Below are positions 23,879-36,254 of a stretch of DNA of 64,000 nt, one piece after another. Source of the DNA: Luzula sylvatica (lineage: Eukaryota; Streptophyta; Magnoliopsida; Poales; Juncaceae); NCBI GenBank assembly GCA_946800325.1, contig OX326956.1, positions 8,535,167 through 8,599,166 on the forward strand, given 5' to 3'. The position numbers and the translations under genes were made by a program. Within the stretch, counting starts at the first letter, position 1; every line of letters begins with the position of its first letter. A model generated the notes under the pieces. That model was given only the letters and a program-made list of their open reading frames with translations, made no database searches and was not told where the DNA came from.

Positions 23879-24266
23879 CTTATTTGAACAAAATCAGGTC
23901 TTATTTTATGGATTCGCAGTTCTCCATCATTTATTTGGACGGTCAGAGTTGACACAGTTGAGACTTGAGAGGGAGTGAAGAGATGGCCTATTCGCAAGAG
24001 TGCGTGCATGACCCGCCGTTTTTCTTGTGCTCCTGCTGAACAAGGAAGGGTCTTTAGGCAATATCTTCATCAATCAAAAGTCTAATCAGATCCAAAATTT
24101 AAAAAACAGTGAAGTTGGGGTTTCGGACTTAGGGGCTAGGGTTTCGGAGAGGACGAGGATGCAGATCGGCCATGGAGATGAGAGGCGAGGACAGAGACCA
24201 ACCATGGTGGTGAGAGGGCGACGATAGTGACCAGCTATGGAGACCGGAGGAGTAGAGGGGGTTACG

Positions 24267-24303
<37 letters not shown>

Positions 24304-24376
24304 ATTTTGTCGGAAAAGGGGGAAGAGACCAGATGAGAGGGAAATGAAAACTTTCCAAAATTTGGTCTGCCGCCAA
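23879..24376 (-). other. Gene-like first exon(s) carried by CACTA-1
   Basis: Read on the minus strand: a GA/CT microsatellite (24269-24299), an open stretch from ATG 24376 with PSTPP-rich sequence, an AAACCCTAG-type box, then an open frame from ATG 24009 (MHALLRIGHLF...). The frame runs into a consensus splice donor (AAATAAG|GTATGC, donor at 23873-23878). CT-rich leader, telo-box and donor together look like the 5' end of a host gene captured by the transposon. I recognise no protein family. It could also be chance open frame in GC-richer DNA. Confidence 0.35.
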
Positions 24377-25416
24377 AGAAAAAATCTCAATATTGAAAAT
24401 ATATATTTATAATATTTTTTTATAAATATAAATACAAACATATTCTTTCATGAAACTGATTATTTTATTTTTTAAATGAAAGCAACCGGGGGCCCTCCGG
24501 GATCACATAATAATTAAAATGATTATTTTTAATTTGAACTTACTTGATTTATTAACATACTCGATTATTAACATAATAATTAAAATGATTATTTTAAGTA
24601 TTGATATCTTTCACATAATAAGTAAAGTTATCATCTTAGGATCATTGGTTATTATCTTCCTTTTAAATCAATTATTAATTTTAAGTCATTTATATTCATT
24701 AATTTTTCTTTATTATTTTAAGTCATTAATTTAAAAATAATATAAAAAAAATTCTACAATGTATCAAGATGATGCAGATCATACATATACAGTGGAAATT
24801 TGATTTTGAAAAAGTAGTTCCAACTATTTAGATTAGGGATTTTGTAATGGTTAACTAAATTATATTAGAATATTTTTAGAAGTAATTACATATTTTTTTA
24901 AGCTATATAATTTTTGATTTGAGATTTTTCTAGTTGTCTATAAATGAAATTATAACTCTTTTTATTGAGCTATGAACATCTTTCATATGTCTTGATCATG
25001 TTACAAATTTTATATTGATGTTTTTAGACTTTTATATTGATGTTACAATATGTTTGCAAGTCATATTATACTAATATTACTTACAGAATAAAAAAGAATA
25101 TTGTTGAAAATTAAAATAATATATTGACCGTACGTCAATTTCTCTCTTTTCGATTGATAGTAAACGAAGCATTCTTTTTATTCCATTTTCCACAACCGCC
25201 CCCTAGCTAAATGGTTCAATTATTTTATAAAATTATTATATTTTTATATTTTAACATTTATTTACTAAACAATATAAAAATAAGATGTTATATCAGAATA
25301 TTTTAATATAATAATTTCAATGGATACGGTTCGGATATGGATGAATACGGTTCTGATACAGCTGGTCCATAGTTTTTGTTATCTGACCCTCAAAATATTT
25401 AAAAATATATTTTCGA

Positions 25417-25449
<33 letters not shown>

Positions 25450-25701
25450 GGGGAGTTTTATCATACACCATTTTACAATGGTATTTTAGCAATTAATTAT
25501 ATTTGTAAAATGGTGTATCATAAAATTTATCTTTTATGAAGATTTTTATTGAAATGAACAACAAAAAATTCCAATTTAGTCAAACATTAATTGATAAATA
25601 TATTTGATATCTTACCTTAAATATTCATAAATGAATAATTACTCCAAATACCCTTGAAAATGGGTGTATGATAAGGAAATGAGTGTATGATAGAAGCCCC
25701 C
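25450..25701. mobile_element. MITE, Harbinger/Tourist-like (252 bp)
   Basis: The imperfect terminal inverted repeats are GGGGAGTTTTATCATACACC (left) and, from the right end, GGGGGCTTCTATCATACACT. A TAA duplication sits at 25447-25449 and 25702-25704. It lies between AAT microsatellites, so TAA duplications are easily mimicked; the inverted repeats carry the call. Confidence 0.7.
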
Positions 25702-25775
25702 TAATAATAATAACAACAACAATAACGACAAAGACAACCATTATAATAATAACAACAACAATAACAACAACAACA

Positions 25776-25806
<31 letters not shown>

Positions 25807-25880
25807 GTAATAATAATAATAATAACAATAATAGTACTAGTACAAATAACGGTAATAGTAATAATAATAATTATTGTTAT
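25702..25880. repeat. AAT/AAC microsatellite
   Basis: Degenerate (AAT)n and (AAC)n runs adjoin the right end of the MITE. A shorter (AAT)n lies on its left side (about 25419-25449). Confidence 0.9.
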
Positions 25881-26589
25881 TAAAGAGTAATTATTACTAT
25901 TATTACGCAATATTGTTATAGTTATTAAATGATAATAATAATTATTATTATCATCGTTATTAAATTGACTAATTCTTCTTAAGATTATAATTTCTATTAG
26001 CATAACCAAAATGGTACTTATCAAAATTTCTATAAAATATTACAAATGATCAATTTTTTCCTTTGTTTTGTTTTCATTTTTATGTTTTGGTTCAGCTTTT
26101 GTTCGACAATTTGTATTAACACAATAAACATATGACGTTATGGAAAAATGAGTTAATTTTGTGCAGTGTATTTCATTATTTCGATACTGTGATAACATAG
26201 CAAGTAGATGATTTTTTGGATACAAATAGGTACATATGCTTGGTTCGGCAACATTGCCGGTGTTTTGTTTTACAAAATCATATTTACAAATATTAGAAAG
26301 TGCCGATACTGTAACTTAGGAAGCTATTCAGATAATATATACAAATATTAAACATCGGCGGTGTTGTGTTTATGAATATAATTTATAAATTGACACCATC
26401 AATCTTAGTGCCTTGAGTTCCCCCTTTCTGACATTTGACCGTGAAATTCTTGCTCCGTTTAGCTTTCATCTAGGAAAACAAAACATCGCGACCTGAAAAT
26501 TGAAAAAATGTATCGTCACATATATTAAACTGAAAATACTCATTTTGTAGGGGGTATATGCAATATTTTACAATTTTGTACCAAAATAG

Positions 26590-27015
26590 TCGCAGCTACT
26601 TTTACTGCTCCAGCTAGTCACAATTATCTCGCTTGTTGCTGAAACCAACACAAATTCCTTTCAAACCTAAATTTAAACAAATAAAAATACAAAATTGGAT
26701 TCGATCGCTCAATTAAATTTAATTCGAGGGGTAAGGATGTAATTTTACCATAAAAAAAAAACTAAAGAGTCGACAATAAGCATTAACAACCAGATTCGAG
26801 AAAAGGTGCCAAGTCGTAGCTTCCTTCACTACTCGAGCTATAGTCACCGTTATCGCGCTTGTCGCTGAAACAAACACAAATTCCGTTGAAACCTAAAAAT
26901 AAACCAAAAAAAACACAAAATTGGATTTGATTGCGCAATTATGTTTAATTCGAGGGGTGGCGATGTAAGTTTACCTTGAAAAATGCTAAAGAGCTGCCAA
27001 TAAGCATTAACAACC
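26590..27015. repeat. Diverged tandem duplication (~230 bp) within CACTA-1
   Basis: 26590-26790 and 26822-27015 share long matching blocks (CTGAAACCAACACAAATTCC / CTGAAACAAACACAAATTCC; TTTAATTCGAGGGGT; AATAAGCATTAACAACCAGA) in the same order and orientation. Confidence 0.75.
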
Positions 27016-27594
27016 AGATTTGAGAAAGGTGCCAATGACTATCGAAATAAGCACTTGAGAATCTGCATTTAAGTTAGAACCTTCACATTTTTTAAAATTG
27101 CAAAAAAGTCCTTACATAATGCAAGGTTTGTTTTGCGAATTTACCAGTACAGGGAACTTTCTTCAGCTATCCTTGATAATATGTTGAGATACCCACCATA
27201 TCGGAGTATGAACGCCTATTTCAAATTGCAAAAAAAAATATATATGAGAAAATCATTATAGTTGTTTAAAATAGTAAAGGCACAATTAGTAACATAATTA
27301 CTGAAATTTTACATTAACCCCCCTTGAATTGCCTGAAATATGCTTATAAGCCCCTATCAATTTCTGAAATATGCAAATTGTATTGAAATAATGAAATTTC
27401 TGAAATATGCAAATTGTATTGAAATAATGAATCTATGAAAAATCTATTCTAGAACAACGTGTCTTCTTGCTTAGAATAAGCATAAACGGACATATTTGAT
27501 ATTATCAAGAAGAGTAATAACACTAACCTAAATTGCGACTTTTTTTAGAGGAACTTTCTTCAGCTCACTATCTTTAATATGGCATGTTAGCACT

Positions 27595-27780
27595 TACGAT
27601 CCCATTTTTTCTTGAGTCCCTACGATCTCCAATTTTACATAACAACCCCTGAAACCCCCAAATTTGCATAACATCACCTGCAATGCAATCTCTAATTTGC
27701 ATAACAGCCCTTACACTCCCAAATTTTGCATAACAGCCCTTGCACTCCCAAATTTTACATAATAGCCCCTGCTCTCTCGA
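27595..27780. repeat. Short tandem repeat (CATAACAGCCCTTGCACTCC-type), CACTA-1
   Basis: About five degenerate copies of a ~35-bp unit with core AAATTTTGCATAACAGCCC. Confidence 0.7.
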
Positions 27781-28814
27781 AAATATATCATCCTGAAATA
27801 TGCAAAAATAGGCTCGAAATTAATTGATAATATACGTAGCCTCTAAATTTTGCACAACGTGCACCACGATACTTACATTTTGCAAATTATTAATCATCAA
27901 AGTTATTCAAGAAGACTATAAAACAACCCTAATTAAATTTGAATACCCTGCAATAAAAAATCTCAAAAATAGAAGTAACTATCCGACATTACAGCTTTGT
28001 GAAATACATAATCTGGTAATTTGCTTCATGTACATTTGGCAATTTAATCCCTACAAAAAAATTAGCAAACTAAGAAGCTTTTAGAAATAAAAAAATGCAG
28101 TAATAAATAGTTCATAATTTGACCATTTTCTCGGAGTAAATAAGAACAAAAGAAATATGAATAGATTAAGCACAAACGCAAAAGCAAAATAAGAACAAAA
28201 GAAATTAAGCACAAAAAGAAAAGTAAGAACAAAAGAAATCTTGTAGCTATTAACCAGGAAAAATCACCGATTCAAAGAGAGAGAAAAAAATGGCAGACAA
28301 ATAAGAGTACCTATTTTTGTTTTGTAGAGGATATAAGACGGTATCTCAAAAAAATTGGAGCAGCGCCAAATATTTGCCGAATTTTGGAGAGGCGCGTAAG
28401 GGAAGGCGCCAAGTTTTCGCGAAAATATGCTCGATGGCGGCAGTTCTGTGGATCAGAATGGCGTGACTTGCCGTGCGTGAGGGTTGGGTCGTAGATTAAG
28501 GAGGCGTTAGGTGAGCGCGAGGTGTGGGCTGAGGTGTGACTGTGAGACATGAGCGTGCGAGACGTGATGAAGGCTTTTCTGGTAGGAGGCGGAGGCTTGC
28601 CGAATGAGTGTATTTGGGGTTGGGGAGAAAGAGTTGAAGTTGGGCCTTGCACAGGAGTGGGGATTTGGGGATTGGAGGCGTGGGATGAAGTGGATGTGGG
28701 ATGAAGTCGATTGAGTGAATAAATGGGCTGCATGCACACTGGGCTGACAATTTTTTTTATAATATTATGTGTATATATATATAACTTGATTCATACATGC
28801 ACAATCTATATTTT

Positions 28815-29080
28815 TGATAGCATTTGTTTTTGTCAACATTTTATATTAACAAAAGCATTAAACCCAAAATGCAGTTCTATGTTTTTAATAGCATTTGTTT
28901 TTGCCATCATTTTATATTAACAACAGCATTAAACCCAAAATGCAGTTGTACAGTGGTATTCCCGACATTTAACTCAAAATGCTGTCTTTTATAACACAAC
29001 AGCAGGATTAATCAGTTAATGCCACCTTTTATACAAGCAATGACAGCATATAGTCAAATGCCAAATAGCAAGTGTCACCG
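28815..29080. repeat. Right subterminal repeats of CACTA-1
   Basis: Two tandem copies of a ~66-bp unit (TAGCATTTGTTTTTG ... CATTAAACCCAAAATGCAG) are followed by further AATGCTGTC-type motifs up to the terminal repeat. Confidence 0.75.
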
Positions 29081-29929
29081 TATGCATGTATTGTTGTAGT
29101 GTAGAAAACATCAATTACAAAAATGAACACACATCAATCTAAATTCCGAAAATACCACGCTCTACCTTTCAAAGATCGAGAGATGTGAACAATAAATTAT
29201 TCACTGATATGCCAACTCATATTGCATCCATCCATACATGTATCAAATATATATATATTATTTAAGATAATAAATAATGTTATATTCAATATTAAATTTT
29301 AGACTTTTTACAAAATGTCTATTTTTTATAAACATTTAATATTTTACAAGATAATATATGTAAAAGTATTTTATTTCGTGAATAAAAACCATTTTTGTAA
29401 TTACCGTCACTACAAGAAAATCCAGGTTTTCTGGCATTTAAATTTGTTGGAAAAGCCACAAAATAAGCCGTCAAATCAAAATCCCGACCATTAAAAAATT
29501 AGTCATTGAAAGAGCAGTCGTTAAAAGTAATTCCGACACTTCATTAATGAGCTGGCAAGATGAGTATCGGCGACACATTAAATTGCCATTATCGAATAAA
29601 AAGAAGGCAATTTTAAATGCCGGAATACATAAAATTTTTATCAGCAGATTTAAATGCCTTTATTTAGAAATATACTAGTTCATTAAGGGCCAAGATAGAA
29701 ATATACCGCCACAAATTTTTTTTGATAAGTTGGAGGCGGCTTATACATCCCCCATCCAAAAACAACTCATAAAATATATTTAAAAGTTATTTACATAATG
29801 GTCCCCCAGAATTTTTGGAGTAGCAACAGCTGAAAAAACTAGGAAACAAAAGCACCTATATCTATAATAGTCCTAATCGAGTTGATTGGGCCTTTATTTC
29901 CTGCTTCCACGTCGTCACAAATGGAAAAT

Positions 29930-31216
29930 ATATAATCCCTTCCTCTCGCTTCTCTTTCTCTTGCTCTTGCTCTCAGAAGAACACCCAAGCCCGCGAGTAA
30001 AACCCTAGCTCCGCCAGAGCGAAAAAGCGAGGCTTCGTCGACGGTTTGCTTGGTCGAGGGAGAAACAACATTGCCCCATCGTTGTGAGACCTAGAACGAT
30101 TCCCTTTCTCTTATCATTTTCGCTCGCCATAACCAAAAAGGAACCAAAACGCGATTTCTCGAAACCCAACCCACCAAATCGACGAAACCCTAATGGCCGC
30201 TGCTCGGAGTACGACTGCGATCGTAGCGACGAAATCCTACTCTGCCTGAGATCATTGATCGTTAAGTTCCTCATTTTTGTGAAATTGAAGCGACTTTTGG
30301 GGCCATATTTTCTCTTATTTGTGGAGTTATTCAAAGCCTTGCTACCGTGCCAATGTCTGGCACTTTTTTGGTCCAAATTTGGTCTGAATGAGGCGATTGT
30401 TGGGTCGACATTGGTTGATTTTACTGTGAAATATGTTCAGTTCTCTTTCTATTTTTTTTTCGTTTATGGTCCAATTAGGGTCTATTTTTCTGCAATAGAA
30501 TGAAGGGAACACATGATTTGAGTCCATTTATGGTCCAATTTGGGGGATGTTTATAATTTTTAGCATTATTTTAAATTTTTCGTTGTTTGCCCTAAAAAAA
30601 CAGTGATTTTTTGCATTTTTTGTGCAATTGCATGTATTTTCGGGGTTTGTTTAACCCTTTCCAGCAATTTTTGGTCTATTTCATTGAGAATTTATTTAAT
30701 TTTGTTCAAAAATATCGATTCTGCCCTTTTATTTCTTCTCCTTTTCCATGCGTTGGTATGAATTTGTGGGATTTGTAGCTAATACTTTTGTTTTGTTTTG
30801 AGCTAATGATAATGATAGGAGTTTTTATTTGCAATTAGTTTAAGAAAGATTTAATCTTTGAGGTGATTAGTTCGAAATTAGGGAATTGTCAATGATCCGT
30901 TAACAGTAATTGCCATTCAAGGTTTGATTGTTTATTGGGGGTGAGAATCATGTAATGTGCATGTTAATTATTTGTTTAATTCACAATTTTGCGTGTTTCT
31001 CAGATGGGCATGCTTATCTAGAGCTATTTCTCGATGGTATTAACCGATCTAGGAAGTATACTAACAAACTCGAAGCCTCCAGTGGACGAAGAGAGATGAG
31101 AGACCTACCCACTGACTGGAGGCGACGACGTGTCAGAGGCAAAGACGGATTAGAGGCGACAACGACTATTCCGCGGTCCTCATTGAGGCGGCGACGACGA
31201 TTCTGCCCCTGCAAAG
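29930..31216 (+). other. Gene-like segment: leader, intron and exon carried by the Helitron
   Basis: A CT-rich leader (29940-29975) and AAACCCTAG precede an open stretch at about 30084-30503 on the plus strand. A candidate exon at 31004-31216 (213 bp) is bounded by TTTCTCAG|A and CAAAG|GTATGT and is open in one frame (DGHAYLELFL..., Arg-rich end RRRRRFCPCK). The 31004-31216 region shows no known domain. It may be a captured host gene fragment or a non-coding transcript unit. Confidence 0.35.
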
Positions 31217-31269
31217 GTATGTATTTTAAAATCCATTATCCTGAACAAACTCTCGATTTGTTCATAATT

Positions 31270-31790
31270 TTGTTTGTATATTTTAGCTTTGTTTTGGAAA
31301 AATTACGAAAATGCCCTTTGTCATTTTCCAGATAAAAGGTTCGAAGATGTTGTGGCTCATGGAGTGTGGTCCACGTGTCGTCAATCAATATCAAACGGTA
31401 TATTAGTTTCAATTTTGTATATTTTAGCTTTTGTTTTGAAAAAATTACGAAAATGCCCTTTCTTTATTTTTTTTTCAGATAAAATGGACGAGGATGTTGT
31501 GGCTCATGGAACTACGGTACAAGCATCGTCAATCAATAGGACACGGTATATTAGTTTTTATTTTTTATATTTAAGATTTGTTTCGAAAAATTTACGAAAA
31601 TGCCCTTTGGTTTCTGTTTTTCAGATAAAAGGGCTGAGGATGTTGCCGCTCATGGGATTGTGGAACACACGTTGTCAATCAATGGCAAGCGGTATATCAA
31701 TTTTAATTTTGTATATTTTAGTTTTGTTTTGGGAAATTTACGAAAATACCCTTTGTTTCCTGTTTTCTATTTTTTGTATCAGATGATATC
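31270..31790 (+). repeat. Tandem intron-exon-like modules (three mini-exons)
   Basis: A unit of about 147 bp is repeated. Each has an AT-rich intron-like part with CGAAAATGCCCTTTG, ends in TTTTTCAG (or TTTTCCAG), and is followed by an exon-like part starting ATAAAA and ending just before GGTATAT. Exon-like parts: 31332-31397 (66 bp), 31479-31545 (67 bp), 31625-31691 (67 bp). A further intron-like part ends with ...GTATCAG at 31782. Both splice consensus sequences are kept in every copy. Confidence 0.7.
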
Positions 31791-31791
31791 A

Positions 31792-34440
31792 TTGATACCA
31801 ATACAAAAATGGATTAATTATTAAAAACAAATTAATTCAATACAAATAATATAAGTACATTTTGGCAGTTGCTAACGAATTCAATTATTTTGAAACATTA
31901 AAGAATAACCATTATTGCTTTGATTAATGATTTTCTTTCTTTTTTTGGCAGTTGCTAACGAGAATATCAGGCTTCAGATTTCACAGTTCTTGTGAACGAG
32001 CTAATTGCAAGAAATTGGCACAAAAATTCTTAATTATTTTACAATAAAAACGGCGGCTCCATATGTTGCGAGCTTATTGCTCAGGAAATTCTTAATTATG
32101 TTACGATAAAAACAAGGCTCTTTTTGCTCTTTCATCTACTTCTTTAGCCAAACTATCGAAGCCTGAACCCTGTTCAATCCTAATTTAGATCAATATATAT
32201 GAAATTTTGCGGTAATTTAGTTCAAGTCTTTTTAGATCCTTTTAGGGCATTTCTGCAAAAATACCAATTTCATATTCTATTACATATTGGCCAATTATCG
32301 TCTTAATTCATTCATTATTTATTGTATAGGTGAGCACAGATTTGGGCCTCGAAGTCTCTTGTCGACATGTTATCTTATTTTGTTCTGTGTTTTTGTTGGA
32401 AATGACGTGAATTAAGTAATTCTTTCGATATTTGCGAAAATGATCCTTCAATTATGCCTATATATTTTCTCAATTTTGTTATTATTTGTTTATGAATAGC
32501 AGATATACGTTACTTTTTGTGGTTTTGATTACACGTTAGCGGCCGGTCTCGAGCGGGTTAGAAGTAGGTCTGCCACAAGCTGGAGCTAAAGATATGGGGA
32601 CAAAAAAGAATATTTGAAAATCGCACAAAAGGTAGTCCAAACCTTTTCTTTTTCATTTTCTTAGAAATTAGTTAATTATTATTGTTTTAATTCATTCATA
32701 ATTTGTTTGTATACGTGAGGCAACAGATTTGTACATCAAAGACTGATGTCTATATGTATATTGAAGGGTTTGGGATGGAGTTAATGCGGGTATGTGCTGG
32801 AAGTGGGTCTGGGATGGGCTGTGGGGCGGGTTGGAGGCGGGGCCTGAAAGGGTGGCGGGCACGTGGGAGAGGACTTCTCCGGTTTAATTCGCGGGAACAT
32901 GGGAGAGGACTTCTCCAGCTTAATTCGGTAATTATTGAATTCATTTATCAATATATTTGTAACTTCTTTAATTTATTTCTTTTGATTATTTTAGAAGATT
33001 AATTCATTTTTTATCTAATATTTTTTATTTATGTAGGTTGGTTGGTGGAGATTTAATCGAGACGGTCGTGGCCCTTAATCGAAGCGCTGGAGTCTGCTCC
33101 TTCGTAGAAGAGAAACGAAGGAGACCCGAAAGCGAGCTCGCGCCAAACCAGAAATGAACTAACCCTAGAACAGGCTTTTATGTAGGTTTTAGGGTTATAC
33201 ATGTAAATTTTTAAAATGTAGTTCTATTAAAAAGTATTTCTCATATTATATGACTAAATTGTCCTTTAGATTAGGATTTAAATGATATTTTTATGTGAAT
33301 AAATTTCAGAGGACAAATTTAGAAATCGGAAATCGAGAAGATTAGAAGACGAAGATGCCATGCAAATGAAAATGTTAGATTTTGTGAACCTTAAAACAAT
33401 AAAAATGATAATTATTTACTTATTTTTGTATTTTTGGTATTTTTTAGGACAAAAAGAATTTGTCGACCCATGAAAAGGAGATGAAAATATTAAAGCGTAA
33501 GATTGAACAAATGGAGAAAAATAAATTGGAGCCCAACGCACTGACTTTGCAAGGAGAGGTAACATAAACAAAAATGCTACAGACCCAGAAGTGAATCACA
33601 TAAAAATCCCGAAGTGAATATTTGTATTGTAAACTAGAAAATCAAAGAGCGGGACCCACAATATTATTGCTATATAAGACTATTCGGTATTATTTCTGTG
33701 AAAAAATTCTGGGTTTGTAGCATTTTTGTAACACAAATAAATTTATTCGAAATATAAAAAAATAAAGAAACAAACAGAAAGTTATATTTAAACTGTTATT
33801 TGCTTTGCATTATAATATATAGTAAGTGCAGCGAAAAGGTCTAAAAATAATACATTGGAAGTGGCTTTAAATTTATAACATAATATGAGACATGTACTAA
33901 TTATCTTCGTAGATGTTACCGCCTTTCTTGAACAAATAATTAAAAAGTACATCATTGAAGTATTTGTTAATCATTATTATTTATTTTCCACACAATTATG
34001 TCAAGTAAGTATATCTACCAGGTTTATTTTCGTTTCAGCAAACAATTGATCATGTGGAAAGAGATGCGACTTTACCGCCGTTTCTTTTTTTTTTGTAATT
34101 TTTGAAAAATTAATTGTTTTTATCCTTGCATTAATCTATGATGATTATGAGAATAATTCATTTTTTACATGCCATGAAAATTCATTAATGTGGCTTCTAA
34201 GCTAAATTAGCCATTTTTGTATTGTATCATATTAATTTACTTCTTCTGTGACTTACATGTTTTATTTTTTAATATGGCTTCAAATCAACATTTTGAATCT
34301 TTATGATGTTTCTTCAATGCTAATATTTGAAGTTCTATGATATTTAAACATGCTTACAATAATAATTATGAAGACTTTTGACTATTATTAATGGTATATA
34401 TTTGTCTGAAATGCAAACTGTTTGGTGGTTCAATTAAAAA
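31792..34440. other. Helitron interior, no recognisable gene
   Basis: Mostly AT-rich. GC-rich patches lie at 32525-32590, 32760-32930 and 33040-33170. At about 32868-32932 the motif GGGAGAGGACTTCTCC occurs twice, each followed by a TTAATTCG sequence. 33460-33560 holds a short Lys/Glu-rich open piece next to possible splice sites. No family is recognised. Confidence 0.4.
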
Positions 34441-34494
34441 CAAAGTTCAAAATGACTCGCGCATGTGCGCGAGGGTTTCGCTAGTTTTATCTAA

Positions 34495-35330
34495 TACACA
34501 CTCGACTTTGGATTCTTGGATTCTATTGCAATCTTGAAACTCGGTCTCCCTTCTATACTTGCAGTAGAAGTACCTTCTACACGTTTTCATCCAGCATCTT
34601 CTTCAGTGTACTTCACTCACTTCTTTCTCACTCTTTCGAAACCCTTCCATCTAGGGTTTCTTCCAGGTTCGCCTTGCCAGATTCCAGCCTGCTATCACTT
34701 CCTCCACCAAACTCTTTCTCTCTCTTTTCTCCTCCGTAAAGATTCTTCGACATCTCTCTCGCCATTGTACAAAATTAAAAATTGCAAAGAGATCTTGCAT
34801 GAATTGGTCTCCCTGAGCCGAGAACAAGTCCATAAAGTTTGCTCTCAGCGATTTCGCGCAACTCTCTTTGTTTACCGCTGATTTGACCCAACGCCAGTGT
34901 TGGATCACAAAGGGACACTCTTCTGTCAAGTGTTTTACTGATTCAAGCTCACGAAGGCACAAATGGCATCTATTAACCACAGGTATGCCTTTTTTTGGAG
35001 ATTATCTTGTGTTAGTATTCTATTTTGCTTTGTCATCCACAAGAAAACCTGCATTCTGAAAGGAATTTTAAGATTCCATACAAATTTGAGATCTGATCCT
35101 GATAATACTCCCAACGATAGGGCATTCTATGCATTTTTTACCGAAAAGAGTCCTTTACTGTCCCATATCCATTCGATCTGATCTGAATTTTTCGAGAGCT
35201 GCAATTCTTCTATTTGAATTTTTAGATCTTCTAATTCTTTCTTTGCTCTTTCAGACATTAATTCTTTAAAGCATGCTTCTTTTTCTTCCAACTCATTGAA
35301 TTCTTTTAGCCGCCTATTTAACTTATTATT
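34495..35330 (-). pseudogene. LINE ORF2 3' fragment (zf-RVT domain)
   Basis: On the minus strand a frame at 34651-34980 encodes RCHLCLRELESVKHL..C and VQWRERCRRIF, the zinc-binding C-terminus of LINE ORF2; LINE-1 has RCPLCLKTSESVLHL and VVWRERCSR. Upstream (higher coordinates) IWDSKGLFSVKNA and VFLWMTKQNRILT continue the match after a frameshift near 34985-35000. Everything 5' of this is missing, as in a 5'-truncated LINE or a fragment carried by other DNA. I found no A tail or target duplication. Confidence 0.8.
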
Positions 35331-36222
35331 CTAGCTATTTTTTGTGCCGTAGTTATTATGACCAATAATTTGATATTATTTATTTATAGTCGAAATATAC
35401 ATCAACTACTCGTCAATTACTCAAAAACTAATCATATAAATTTGAAGTTAGAAGTTCAAAGAATCATCAAAAAATATAAATTTACATTACAAAATCACTG
35501 TACTCAGTAAAAGTAATATATCTTGTCTTGCAATTACATGTGCAAAATACATTCCAAAAACTACACACATATATTATGACACAGAAACAAAATTTCACAA
35601 ATTACAACACAATAATACTAACAACAAACATATTATAGATATATATAATTTTGAACATCTCATCGTATGCTGACACGTGTCAGCCAACTTTTTTTTTTTT
35701 TTTTATATAATTTTGTTTCAATTACAACCCAAATTGATTAGAATTTCTAATTGACTCAATTAAATATTAATTAACACATTAATAATTTATAATATGTTAA
35801 TATTAATAAATGTTAATTGACATTTGGTCATATATTGCCACGTGTCATTTTTTTAGATATTTTGTTTTTAAAATGATATTTTTTATATTAATGGATGACA
35901 TTTTAAATATATATATCGATTTTATGTGCATTATTCACGGGTTTCTTTTATTTGCTTTGAAACTTTAATTTTGTTTGAATTATAACATGCTATCTTTTAT
36001 TTATTTGGTGTAGATTTATAATGATGGACTAATTTCATGGACACTTATTAATTATAATGTTTATATTCATGATAGACAAATTTCATGAATATTTATTAAT
36101 TATAATGTATTTATTGACATCAATATATTTGCACATATCATGATTATATAATCGAGTTTAAACGTACCGGTACAAATTCTATTTAAACAAATTATACAAA
36201 ACATGTAAAAAAGAGTATGAAG
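35331..36222. other. AT-rich interior of CACTA-2
   Basis: No frame or RNA gene is recognised. T-rich runs lie at 35690-35704. This stretch may belong to the Helitron that ends at 36254, whose 5' end I could not place; TCTAATACAC at 34490 is one candidate. Confidence 0.4.
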
Positions 36223-36225
36223 TCC

Positions 36226-36254
36226 CGCGCAATGATTGCGCGAGCCATCGCTAA
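36226..36254 (+). mobile_element. Second Helitron 3' terminus
   Basis: A hairpin CGCGCAA-TGA-TTGCGCG (36226-36242) is followed eight bases later by CTAA (36251-36254) and then T. This matches the Helitron 3' rule (hairpin, short spacer, CTRR, T). The stem core GCGCA/TGCGC resembles that of the first Helitron, so they may be related families. The 5' end is not identified. Confidence 0.6.

Larger units (their letters stand above)
21266..29101. mobile_element. CACTA-1: non-autonomous CACTA (En/Spm-type) DNA transposon
   Basis: The left end is CACTACAACAATAC; the right end is its reverse complement GTATTGTTGTAGTG. A 3-bp duplication TAG (21263-21265 and 29102-29104) is typical of the superfamily. 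Subterminal repeats follow: motifs of the AGCATTTACAAATGC type at 21282-21760, and two ~66-bp repeats containing TAGCATTTGTTTTTG at 28815-28955. No transposase-like frame was found in 7.8 kb. The interior holds a gene-like exon, a MITE, AAT microsatellites and local duplications. Mobility would depend on a transposase from elsewhere. Confidence 0.92.
29861..34484 (+). mobile_element. Probable non-autonomous Helitron with gene-like cargo
   Basis: The 3' end is well defined: a hairpin CTCGCGCA-TG-TGCGCGAG (34456-34473), seven bases later CTAG (34481-34484), then T. The proposed 5' end is TCTATAATAGTCC at 29861, preceded by A, so insertion would be between A and T with no duplication, as Helitrons do. 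The 5' end is weaker because it rests on a short motif. No Rep/helicase frame is present. The cargo (about 29930-33180) is GC-richer, has AAACCCTAG boxes and intron/exon-like structure. Confidence 0.6.

Noticed and set aside
24486..24500. CCGGGGGCCCTCCGG near-palindrome as a possible element end
   Set aside because: Isolated GC-rich motif without a partner or duplication.
25683..26024. Poly-Asn and similar open frames
   Set aside because: They translate AAT/AAC microsatellite DNA; no gene evidence.
28311..28750. Minus-strand Pro/Ser/His-rich frames of up to 142 codons inside CACTA-1
   Set aside because: Three overlapping frames are open at once, which reflects base composition (few stops in GC-richer DNA); no domain is recognised.
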